Shown here: piece by piece, positions 16,122 through 22,101 of the stretch
How positions within the stretch are numbered: position 1 is the first letter of the stretch
Layout: each line of letters begins with the position of its first letter
Assembly (NCBI GenBank): GCA_005879655.1
Contig: VBJK01000081.1
Span: forward strand, 1 to 22,101
From: Chloroflexota bacterium
Lineage (GTDB): Bacteria; Chloroflexota; Ktedonobacteria; Ktedonobacterales; Ktedonobacteraceae
Direction of reading: 5' to 3'
Length of the DNA stretch: 22,101 nt
The notes under the pieces: model-generated
What the model saw: the letters and a program-made list of their open reading frames with translations, nothing else
Databases searched by the model: none
What the model was told of the DNA's origin: nothing
Translations under genes and position numbers: made by a program

Positions 16122-16151
16122 ATTGTATCTTATCGGACTATTGCTTGTCGA
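16122..16151 (-). promoter_or_regulatory. Sigma70-type promoter of the STAND regulator gene
   Basis: On the minus strand TCGACA (16151-16146, 5 of 6 to consensus) and TACAAT (16127-16122, 5 of 6) are 18 bp apart. Transcription would start near 16115, about 68 nt before the start codon. The 11-bp direct repeats at 16179-16211 lie roughly 64-96 bp upstream of that start, an activator position. Confidence 0.6.
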
Positions 16152-16178
16152 GAGGTTCAAATAAGTTTGGTCACTTCT

Positions 16179-16211
16179 GAATCATTTTAGAATCATTTTA
16201 GAATCATTTTA
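16179..16211. repeat. Three perfect tandem copies of an 11-bp sequence (candidate regulator binding sites)
   Basis: GAATCATTTTA occurs three times without spacer at 16179-16189, 16190-16200 and 16201-16211. An 11-bp period is close to one helical turn, so a protein bound to each copy would sit on the same face of the DNA. The copies lie between the STAND promoter and a plus-strand TATACT (16240-16245) that could be the -10 of the receiver/GAF unit, which lacks a good -35 and might need an activator. AfsR/SARP and PhoB-type activators are known to bind direct repeats with about 11-bp spacing; which protein binds here is unknown. Confidence 0.7.
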
Positions 16212-16286
16212 GTACTTTCTTCTAGCCTCTACCTTACCTTATACTTCTCATCATAGGGAGTGTTATTCTACAAGGGGGAAGGAAGC

Positions 16287-16337
16287 ATGACGCAATGCGC
16301 CTACGAGCAGAGAAGATCTATGGCTCATCTGCTATAG
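16287..16337 (+). CDS. Possible 16-codon leader peptide
   Basis: An ATG at 16287 is preceded by an excellent purine-rich ribosome site (GGGGGAAGGAAG) and encodes MTQCAYEQRRSMAHLL, then TAG. It ends 51 bp before the first start of the receiver gene. A strong ribosome site without a long frame could mark a leader peptide. No attenuator stem pair was found, so this is weak. Confidence 0.2.
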   Translation: MTQCAYEQRRSMAHLL

Positions 16338-16388
16338 CTATAGGGAAGGGGGGATGAAGCAAGACCGATGGAAAGGAAAGAACTACTC

Positions 16389-16781
16389 ATGCAAAACAGT
16401 TACAAAACTCGAATCAAGGTCCTTCTGCTCGTGGTGAGTGATAAGGAGCTTGGAGATCATCTCGTGCAGATCATACAGCGAGGAGCCTCCTCCTACTTTG
16501 CGCTACTCGTTGAGAACAGTCAACAAGCCTTGGAAGTGACGAAAGATATTAAGCCCGATCTGCTGCTACTGGACTATGGCTTGCAGGAAACAAATGGCGT
16601 CATACTCTATCAGCATCTGCAAGCGGTAAATGAGTTCAGAGGGACAGCAGTTCTCATCATCAACACGCCCATCTTGCACGAGAATCGGCTACATGGAAAG
16701 CGGAAGGTCTTCTATCTCATGAGTCCCTTGGAGCAGGACGAGTTACTCTCCTCTATTGAAATGCTGGTAGCCGGGCTATGA
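16389..16781 (+). CDS. Atypical receiver-domain protein (response-regulator-like, no output domain)
   Basis: This 130-residue protein is a stand-alone receiver domain. The phospho-acceptor is Asp62 in KPDLLLLDYGL, and the switch threonine position is held by Thr93 (LIINTPI). Two key positions deviate. The N-terminal acidic pair is reduced to Ser17-Asp18 (VVSDKE). The conserved lysine before the beta-5 proline is replaced by Ser112 (LMSPLEQDEL). Metal binding and phosphorylation may therefore be weak or lost. The frame can start at 16368, but the ATG at 16389 has an AAGGAAAG ribosome site 8 nt upstream and begins right at the domain. The stop overlaps the next start by 4 bp (ATGA). No DNA-binding domain is present, so any output must come from a partner. 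Confidence 0.8.
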   Translation: MQNSYKTRIKVLLLVVSDKELGDHLVQIIQRGASSYFALLVENSQQALEVTKDIKPDLLLLDYGLQETNGVILYQHLQAVNEFRGTAVLIINTPILHENRLHGKRKVFYLMSPLEQDELLSSIEMLVAGL

Positions 16782-17569
16782 GGGAAAGGCGTGTAGGTTT
16801 TCCTGAGCTACGGCGGGATGATGGATCTGAGGAGCGCTTTCCCCTGGGAAGGATTCCTGCCGAGGTTTATGAACGTGTTCTGAACGACCGTGCGCTCTCT
16901 CCCATATCTATCACTGGCTATCGGTCTATGCGAGACCGCATTTTGCAGCAGGCGCTTGAGCATCTTGATCCTTGTCAGGGAGGTCTCTCGATTACGCTGG
17001 CAACTTGTGTGCCCCCACGGCCTGGGCGTAAAGTGCGTAGTCTGCATGAAGTTGGCGGCTTGGCGACTCCTGCCTGGCCGCGCAATCTGGTTCGAAGAAG
17101 TATGTTCTTTGGTTATGAGTCACTGGCTGGGTATGCCATCTCACATGTACATTCCTCTGTGATTACCTGTCGGGATAAGACAAACCTCTGGGTCATAGAG
17201 TGGATGAACCATGAACGGAGTGTAGCGGCTTGCCCCATCTTATTCTGCACCCGCATTCTAGGGAGTCTTATTGTCACCAGTGCCAGTGAATCTTTTTTCA
17301 CATCAGCTCGTCTTACAGTTATCGAAGATTACACTCGTCTACTGGCCTGTATTTTTGAGCCGGAGGAGTTTTTTGACTTCAATGAGATAGAGTTGGGGAT
17401 CATGCCCTCCTATGCATGTCAACTGCCCTATTTATCCGGCTACAATGAACGTGTTTTGCGGAAGATGGTGGAGGCGAACAGGGTGGGACAGCAGCTCGCA
17501 GTACAACAGGCCCACCAGCTTGTCTGGCAAGATCTGGAAGAGGTGTTGCTCCAGGTGCAACTCGAATAA
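16778..17569 (+). CDS. GAF-like sensor protein of unknown ligand
   Basis: This 263-residue protein has a central part (about residues 65-195) that resembles a GAF domain. It has an ACPILFCTRILGSLIVTSAS strand pair followed by FFTSARLTVIEDYTRLLACIF, the usual end of the GAF fold. The N-terminus has a helical segment ending in EHLDPCQGGLSITLA, and the C-terminus a Gln-rich helix (QQLAVQQAHQLVWQDLEEVL). No kinase, cyclase or DNA-binding part is present. The start overlaps the receiver stop by 4 bp, so the two proteins are made together and probably interact. The fold call is by pattern only. Confidence 0.6.
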   Translation: MRERRVGFPELRRDDGSEERFPLGRIPAEVYERVLNDRALSPISITGYRSMRDRILQQALEHLDPCQGGLSITLATCVPPRPGRKVRSLHEVGGLATPAWPRNLVRRSMFFGYESLAGYAISHVHSSVITCRDKTNLWVIEWMNHERSVAACPILFCTRILGSLIVTSASESFFTSARLTVIEDYTRLLACIFEPEEFFDFNEIELGIMPSYACQLPYLSGYNERVLRKMVEANRVGQQLAVQQAHQLVWQDLEEVLLQVQLE

Positions 17570-17611
17570 GTATCTTCTCAGTTTTCTATAGGCAAGATAT
17601 GCACATAAAAT

Positions 17612-17718
17612 CGTAGTTGCACAATTTATTGCGCCGTGCTCCCCTCAAAAGAGCCTGTACAATGTCTTGTGCCTGTTTTATTGCTTGTGTCCCTGGCACA
17701 ATAAATTGCGCAACTACG
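17612..17718. mobile_element. MITE-like 107-bp element with 24-bp terminal inverted repeats
   Basis: The arms 17612-17635 and 17695-17718 are reverse complements with two mismatches in 24 (outer part CGTAGTTGC). The 59-bp spacer contains no frame. The short size, long imperfect inverted ends and intergenic position fit a miniature inverted-repeat element or the ends of a decayed insertion sequence. ACATA occurs on both sides but not directly next to the arms, so a target-site duplication is not shown. It could also act as a terminator for the GAF gene, which ends 42 bp upstream. Confidence 0.5.
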
Positions 17719-17778
17719 GGACATACTCCTAACCTCATCTATGCAAAAATAGCGTGCATCCTCCTGAAGTAGAAACGG

Positions 17779-17807
17779 TTGCCTTCGTAAAAGAATTGAT
17801 ATAAAAT
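17779..17807 (+). promoter_or_regulatory. Sigma70-type promoter of the glycosyltransferase pair
   Basis: TTGCCT (17779-17784) and TAAAAT (17802-17807, 5 of 6) are 17 bp apart. The transcript would start near 17814, after the GTG at 17812, so that GTG is unlikely to be the start of the next gene. The same -35 hexamer occurs in the promoter at 20395. Confidence 0.5.
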
Positions 17808-17850
17808 AAAGGTGACTGAAAACCCAAAACTTATGTGGAATGAGAAAACT

Positions 17851-19146
17851 ATGTCACAAACATCATTCTCTCATGTGAACGACGATTATGGTTATCCAAC
17901 ACACCCGAACTCACAGCGCAAACTCCGTAATGCAGTGGTCTACACCAACAAACGCATCTTACTCTCTATTATTTATATTTTGCTGAGCCTGCTTGGCATC
18001 TGGCTACGACTTAGCAAGCTGGGCGAGCGTAAACCACCTCTAACGCCACAACAATTTCATCCTCGGCGTATCCTTGTTCTGCGCCTTGACCTGATTGGCG
18101 ATCTCGTCATGTCATTGACAGTGATACGTGCTCTCAAACGTACGTATCCCGCTGCTGCCATTGATTTGCTAGCCATGCCGTCCAGTGCTCAAATAGTGCT
18201 CAGTGACCCCGCGCTTAGCGAAGTCATCACCTACGATCCCAATATATGGCGACGACCGAAAGCGTTGCTGCACCCAAAGCATTGGCGGGCCGCGCTGGCC
18301 TTGCGTCGGCGTCTTCGTGCACGTCAGTATGATCTGGCTGTAAGTATCTTTGGTCCGTGGGCGGCTATGCTGGCCGTTGTGAGTGGAGCAAAACGGCGTA
18401 TCGGTTTTGGCAAAGAAGGCTATCCAGGCTTTATGACTGATAGCATCCCAGGACAACACTGGACGCCTGGTGATAACTTGCACGAGGTCGATTATTGCCT
18501 GAGACTGGCACATGCAGCTGGCGCAACCATTACCGCAGATGATCGCATCCCGCACCTCTTCGTTCAGCCGGAGGCCAAGCAGGAAGTTGCAGCGCTGTTG
18601 CACAAAGCAGGTTTGCAGCCCGAAAAACCACTTATCGCCTGCCATATTAGCTCGCATAACGGACAATCCAAACGCTGGCCCATTCCCTATTGGGCCAGAC
18701 TAATTGAGCGGCTCATACGTGAGGATGGTGCCAACGTGGTATTAACTGGTGCTCCCAATGACCTGCCACAAATTGAGGCTGTCACCCGCCGTTTGCACGA
18801 AGACCCGCTAAACCTGGCAGGTAAAACAAGTCTTCCACAGTTAGCAGCCTTATTAGCCCATGCCGATCTGTTAGTGACTGGCGATAGTGGCCCTATGCAT
18901 ATAGGTGCCGCCGTTGGTACACCGCTCATCGCTATTCATGGTCCAACCGATCCGGGTCTCAGTGGTCCAATAAGTCCGCAGGCAACTATACTGCGTAGTG
19001 ATATCTGGTGTAGCCCGTGCTACAATGCAAAGGGACCCGCCGATTGCCGTTTCTATACAACGCAATGCATGAAGGATATTGCGCCTGATCAAGTCCTTGC
19101 TGCGATTCATGAAAAATTAGCTGATCGCACCCGTACAGGCTCCTAG
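17851..19146 (+). CDS. Glycosyltransferase family 9 (heptosyltransferase-like), with N-terminal membrane anchor
   Basis: This 431-residue protein has a hydrophobic helix at about residues 35-53 (RILLSIIYILLSLLGIWL). It then has a complete GT9 fold: RILVLRLDLIGDLVMSLTVI from residue 73, a CHISSHNGQSKRWP nucleotide-sugar region, GDSGPMHIGAAVGTPLIAIHG from residue 344, and a late Cys pair (CSPCY). GT9 enzymes such as WaaC and WaaF add heptose to LPS core; in a presumed single-membrane Chloroflexota it more likely decorates another surface glycan (inference). The longest frame opens at a GTG at 17812, but the promoter at 17779-17807 puts the transcript start downstream of it. The ATG at 17851 follows GGAATGAG, whereas the one at 17833 has no ribosome site. 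The next GT9 gene starts 18 bp after its stop. Confidence 0.9.
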   Translation: MSQTSFSHVNDDYGYPTHPNSQRKLRNAVVYTNKRILLSIIYILLSLLGIWLRLSKLGERKPPLTPQQFHPRRILVLRLDLIGDLVMSLTVIRALKRTYPAAAIDLLAMPSSAQIVLSDPALSEVITYDPNIWRRPKALLHPKHWRAALALRRRLRARQYDLAVSIFGPWAAMLAVVSGAKRRIGFGKEGYPGFMTDSIPGQHWTPGDNLHEVDYCLRLAHAAGATITADDRIPHLFVQPEAKQEVAALLHKAGLQPEKPLIACHISSHNGQSKRWPIPYWARLIERLIREDGANVVLTGAPNDLPQIEAVTRRLHEDPLNLAGKTSLPQLAALLAHADLLVTGDSGPMHIGAAVGTPLIAIHGPTDPGLSGPISPQATILRSDIWCSPCYNAKGPADCRFYTTQCMKDIAPDQVLAAIHEKLADRTRTGS

Positions 19147-19164
19147 ATATCATGAGGAAGATGG

Positions 19165-20331
19165 ATGACCAACCCACATACACACTCTATCACCTTGCCA
19201 CCAGATACACGTATACTCGTCGTGAAGCTGGCAGGCATTGGCGATCTCCTGCTTGCCACGCCATCGCTACGGGCCTTACGCGAAAGCTACCCGCAGGCGC
19301 GCATCGATCTGCTCGTCACCCCCGATTCAGCAGGCTTGCTCAACGGTTGGGATGTCATCGACCACATTATTGTCCTCGATAAATATCTCTTCGACTATCC
19401 ACAACAACTCATCACGCAACCAAGCACAATGCTACGCCTGACGGAACTGTGGAATACATTACGTGCAGGCCATTATGATGCTGTACTACTCTTGCATCAC
19501 CTGACACTGCTTTTTGGCCGTCTAAAACACGAGGCACTAATGCGTGCAACAGGCGCAAAATGGCGTGTTGGTTTGGATAATGGGCATGGTGCATTCCTCA
19601 ATGTACGTGTCAAGGACGAAGGTTTCGGAGCCATGCACGAAGCAGAATATTGCATGGCTGTTGCGGAGGCTGTTGGGGCAACTGTACGCGACACCAAACT
19701 CTATCTGCCATTGCGTGACGAGGAACGTGCTGCCGCCCGCCAACTAGTCTACGGTGCTGAGACCGAGACAACAATCCAGCGGCCAATCATTGCCATGCAT
19801 CCCGGCAGTGGTGGCTACAGTACGGCACGCCGCTGGGCACCGGAGCGTTTCGCCCAGCTGGCCGATACACTCTATCACGATGTTGGTGGACAATTATTAC
19901 TGCTCGGTGGTCCTGAAGAGGCTGAGCTACATCAACGGATTATTGCTACCCTCCAATCCAACGTTCCCGTACGTAGTCTTGCGGGCAAGGGAAACATCAA
20001 GGTTGCAGCAGCTCTGCTGGAACTGGTGGATCTCTTCGTCGGCAATGATGCGGGCCTGATGCACTTAGCGGTGGCGGCTGGTGCCCCCACGGTAGCGATC
20101 TTTGGCCTCTCCAACTATAAAGCATGGGGACCCTATACCGGCAAGGATGCGAGCCGACGCGCAACTGTGGTTCATCTCGATTTGCCGTGTATGCCTTGCT
20201 TTTATCGTGAGCATATGTTGGGTACGCCGGAGGGGTGTGCTACGCGGGATTGTTTGGGGTTGTTGGGGGTTGATCGTGTGGCGGTGGCGGCGCGGAGGAT
20301 GTTGCGTGAGGGATCTAAGTATACAAGCTGA
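19165..20331 (+). CDS. Glycosyltransferase family 9 (heptosyltransferase-like)
   Basis: This 388-residue protein is a second, soluble GT9 enzyme. It has RILVVKLAGIGDLLLATPSL at about 16-35, MHPGSGGYSTARRWAPERFA in the donor-binding half, GNDAGLMHLAVAAGAPTVAIFG from residue 293, and a late Cys pair (CMPCF). It lacks the membrane helix of its neighbour. The two proteins are related but clearly diverged, so they likely transfer different sugars or act at successive steps. The ATG at 19165 follows GAGGAAG. In the last ~110 nt (20220-20330) codon choice turns sharply G-rich compared with the rest of the gene; the frame stays open and the ending is plausible. Confidence 0.92.
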   Translation: MTNPHTHSITLPPDTRILVVKLAGIGDLLLATPSLRALRESYPQARIDLLVTPDSAGLLNGWDVIDHIIVLDKYLFDYPQQLITQPSTMLRLTELWNTLRAGHYDAVLLLHHLTLLFGRLKHEALMRATGAKWRVGLDNGHGAFLNVRVKDEGFGAMHEAEYCMAVAEAVGATVRDTKLYLPLRDEERAAARQLVYGAETETTIQRPIIAMHPGSGGYSTARRWAPERFAQLADTLYHDVGGQLLLLGGPEEAELHQRIIATLQSNVPVRSLAGKGNIKVAAALLELVDLFVGNDAGLMHLAVAAGAPTVAIFGLSNYKAWGPYTGKDASRRATVVHLDLPCMPCFYREHMLGTPEGCATRDCLGLLGVDRVAVAARRMLREGSKYTS

Positions 20332-20394
20332 TGGGAAAGTGGGAAAGCTGGTCACTACTGGGCGTTTGTAGACAATTACTGACTGCTTCCCTTC

Positions 20395-20423
20395 TTGCCT
20401 TTTGCCTCATACTCAGTTATACT
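20395..20423 (+). promoter_or_regulatory. Sigma70-type promoter of the TIR-NB-ARC gene
   Basis: TTGCCT (20395-20400) and TATACT (20418-20423, 5 of 6) are separated by exactly 17 bp. The start codon follows 67 bp downstream. This gives the gene its own transcription despite lying behind the glycosyltransferases on the same strand. Confidence 0.55.
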
Positions 20424-20490
20424 GGCAATGAACTTAAACAATATCATGTGAACTAATTGCCGATCATTCCGAGTATAGAGGTGCTGCCAG

Positions 20491-22101
20491 ATGTCTGATA
20501 TCATTACGCCCATTGAAATCTTCTGTTCCTATGCTGACAAAGATACGTCTTTGCTTGAGCAACTAGAAGTGCATCTGAGTGGACTCCGGCGACAAAATCT
20601 CATCTCGACCTCGCATAAACAAAAACTCGTTGCAGGGACTGAGAAGGCACAGGCCATTGACGCACGGCTGGATCGAGCATCGTTGATCCTCTTGTTGGTC
20701 AGCCCTGACTACCTGGCCTCAGATTACTGTTACGAAAGCGAAATGCAGCGAGCTATTAAGCGGCATGAAGCAGACCAAGCACGCGTCATCCCCATCATTG
20801 TTCGTCCCTGTGATTGGACTTATGCCCCCTTTGCTCGGCAGCAAAGCCTTCCTCAGGATGGCAAACCAGTCACACAATGGCCCGATCGTGACACTGCCTG
20901 GCACAATGTTATCTCTGGCATTCGTCGCGTTATCGAGGATCTTCCCTTGCTTACTGCGAGTGCTTCACGAGCTGTACTACCGAAAGTCTGGAACATTCCC
21001 TATCCACGCAACTCCTTCTTCATTGGACGTGAGGATCTGCTCACGCGGCTACACACCCAGTTGCAAGCAGGTCAAGCAACTACACTTTCTCAACCCCAGG
21101 CCGTTAGCGGCCTGGGTGGTATCGGCAAGACACACCTTGCTATTGAGTATGCCTACCGCTACCATCAGGAATATGAGATGGTGCTGTGGGCACCAGCTGC
21201 AAGCACGGAAATGCTCGCTTCCTCGTATAGTGCAATAGCAACTTTACTCAAACTGCCTGAACGAGTGGCATCGGAACAGGAAGTGATTACCCAGGCTGTC
21301 AAGAAATGGCTACAAACGCATGGCAAGTGGCTGCTCATTCTGGATAATGCTGATGACCTGGATCTGCTTCCACCGTATATCCCACCTGTACACGTGGGAC
21401 ATATCCTGCTTACGACGCGGGCCTGGGATATGCAGCGACTTGCGCAGCGTATCGATGTGGAGACACTTGCAAATGAACAAGCAGCATTGTTCTTGTTGCG
21501 GCGTGCTGCTCTTGTGAAGCCTGATATCGAGCTTTCACAGATATCCATCGAAGACCGTCGATTAGCCACACAGATTGCGCAGGAGTTGGGTGGATTGCCT
21601 TTAGCACTTGATCAGGCAGGAGCGTATTTGGACGCAACAGGAATGAGCCTCTCACAATATCAAGAGGTCTATCAGCAACAGCGACAGGCGTTGCCGGGAG
21701 AGCGACGAGCACGGGTCCCCGATCATCCCGATCCAGTGGCGACTACGTGGTCACTTTCCTTCCAGCGCGTGGAGAAGCAGAATGCAGCGGCAGCGGATCT
21801 GCTCAGGCTGTGTGCGTATCTAGCCCCCGATGCAATTCCAGAAGCTATCCTCATACAGGGAGCGTCACAGTTGGGTTCGTTGCTTGCGCCGGTGGTGGCA
21901 GATCCCTTCAAGCTCGGTCAAGCAGTGGAGGCATTGCGTGCGTATTCTTTGATCCAACGTGATCCTCGAACACAGACGTTATTGGTTCATCGACTGGTGC
22001 AAGCCGTGTTGCGTGATAGCATGGCAAGTGAGGCAGAGAGAGAGTGGAAGCAAAGGGTGGTGATGGCTGTCAATGCGTCTTGCCCAAATGTACAGGATGT
22101 G
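20491..22101 (+). CDS. TIR-NB-ARC STAND protein, C-terminus beyond the window
   Basis: The frame is open from the ATG at 20491 to the right edge (537 codons). Residues about 5-150 are a TIR domain: IEIFCSYADKD at the start, SLILLLVSPDYLASDYCYES at 64-83, with Glu84 (in SEMQRA) at the position of the catalytic glutamate of NAD-cleaving TIRs, and IPIIVRPCDW later. Residues about 170-440 are NB-ARC: FFIGRE at 176-181, P-loop GLGGIGKTH at 207-215, Walker B WLLILDNADD, ILLTTRAWD, and LGGLPLALDQAGAYL. A winged-helix-like region follows, and TPR repeats are expected beyond the edge. Such proteins are known or suspected phage-defence and signalling switches; NAD hydrolysis here is inference. The ribosome site is poor (GGTGCTGCCAG). 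Confidence 0.92.
   Translation, partial: MSDIITPIEIFCSYADKDTSLLEQLEVHLSGLRRQNLISTSHKQKLVAGTEKAQAIDARLDRASLILLLVSPDYLASDYCYESEMQRAIKRHEADQARVIPIIVRPCDWTYAPFARQQSLPQDGKPVTQWPDRDTAWHNVISGIRRVIEDLPLLTASASRAVLPKVWNIPYPRNSFFIGREDLLTRLHTQLQAGQATTLSQPQAVSGLGGIGKTHLAIEYAYRYHQEYEMVLWAPAASTEMLASSYSAIATLLKLPERVASEQEVITQAVKKWLQTHGKWLLILDNADDLDLLPPYIPPVHVGHILLTTRAWDMQRLAQRIDVETLANEQAALFLLRRAALVKPDIELSQISIEDRRLATQIAQELGGLPLALDQAGAYLDATGMSLSQYQEVYQQQRQALPGERRARVPDHPDPVATTWSLSFQRVEKQNAAAADLLRLCAYLAPDAIPEAILIQGASQLGSLLAPVVADPFKLGQAVEALRAYSLIQRDPRTQTLLVHRLVQAVLRDSMASEAEREWKQRVVMAVNASCPNVQDV

Noticed and set aside
18169..18666. A 165-codon minus-strand frame inside the first glycosyltransferase gene
   Set aside because: It is antisense to a clear GT9 gene and has no domain.
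20765..21238. A 157-codon plus-strand frame inside the TIR-NB-ARC gene
   Set aside because: The correct frame from 20491 has TIR and NB-ARC motifs throughout; this one is a shadow.

Overview
The window looks like a stretch of chromosome from a large-genome soil bacterium, most probably a Chloroflexota of the Ktedonobacter type. This is an inference from gene content, not from a marker gene. It rests on near-50% GC, two STAND (NB-ARC) signalling proteins (one with an XRE-type DNA-binding head, one with a TIR head), a Uma2 nuclease, kinase debris and many lone sensor or regulator genes. There is no rRNA, tRNA, CRISPR array or intact transposase.

Left part (1-10187): two catabolic operons face away from each other. 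On the minus strand a cyclase-family metal hydrolase is followed by the FAD, [2Fe-2S] and molybdenum-cofactor subunits of a xanthine-dehydrogenase/CO-dehydrogenase-type hydroxylase; the genes are 3 bp apart or overlap by 8 and 4 bp, and the last runs off the left edge. On the plus strand FdrA, a DUF1116 protein and a carbon-nitrogen (nitrilase-superfamily) hydrolase follow one another. Together they suggest breakdown of a nitrogen heterocycle or ureide: ring hydroxylation, ring opening, amide or carbamoyl removal. The substrate cannot be read from the sequence. The DUF2877 subunit and carbamate kinase of the E. coli oxamate carbamoyltransferase route are not in the window.

Between these operons (3039-5725) lies a graveyard and selfish-gene zone: the N-lobe of a Ser/Thr kinase, the C-terminal part of an ammonium transporter, a near-perfect long hairpin, a Uma2 endonuclease and a hicAB toxin-antitoxin pair whose toxin gene carries a one-base frameshift.

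Middle part (9834-13506): a small two-helix membrane protein, a convergent hairpin, a D-amino-acid-oxidase-family flavoenzyme with its own probable promoter, an MFS transporter, and a cluster of GC-rich stem-loops.

Regulatory part (13507-17569): a large XRE/NB-ARC/TPR regulator is divergent from a two-gene unit made of an atypical receiver-domain protein and a GAF-like protein. Their shared intergenic region holds three perfect tandem copies of an 11-bp sequence just upstream of a good minus-strand promoter, the best candidate here for an undescribed regulatory module.

Right part (17570-22101): a 107-bp MITE-like inverted repeat, two consecutive family 9 glycosyltransferases, and a TIR-NB-ARC protein, a plausible NAD-consuming defence protein, which runs off the right edge. 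Each of these two units has a recognisable promoter with the same -35 hexamer.
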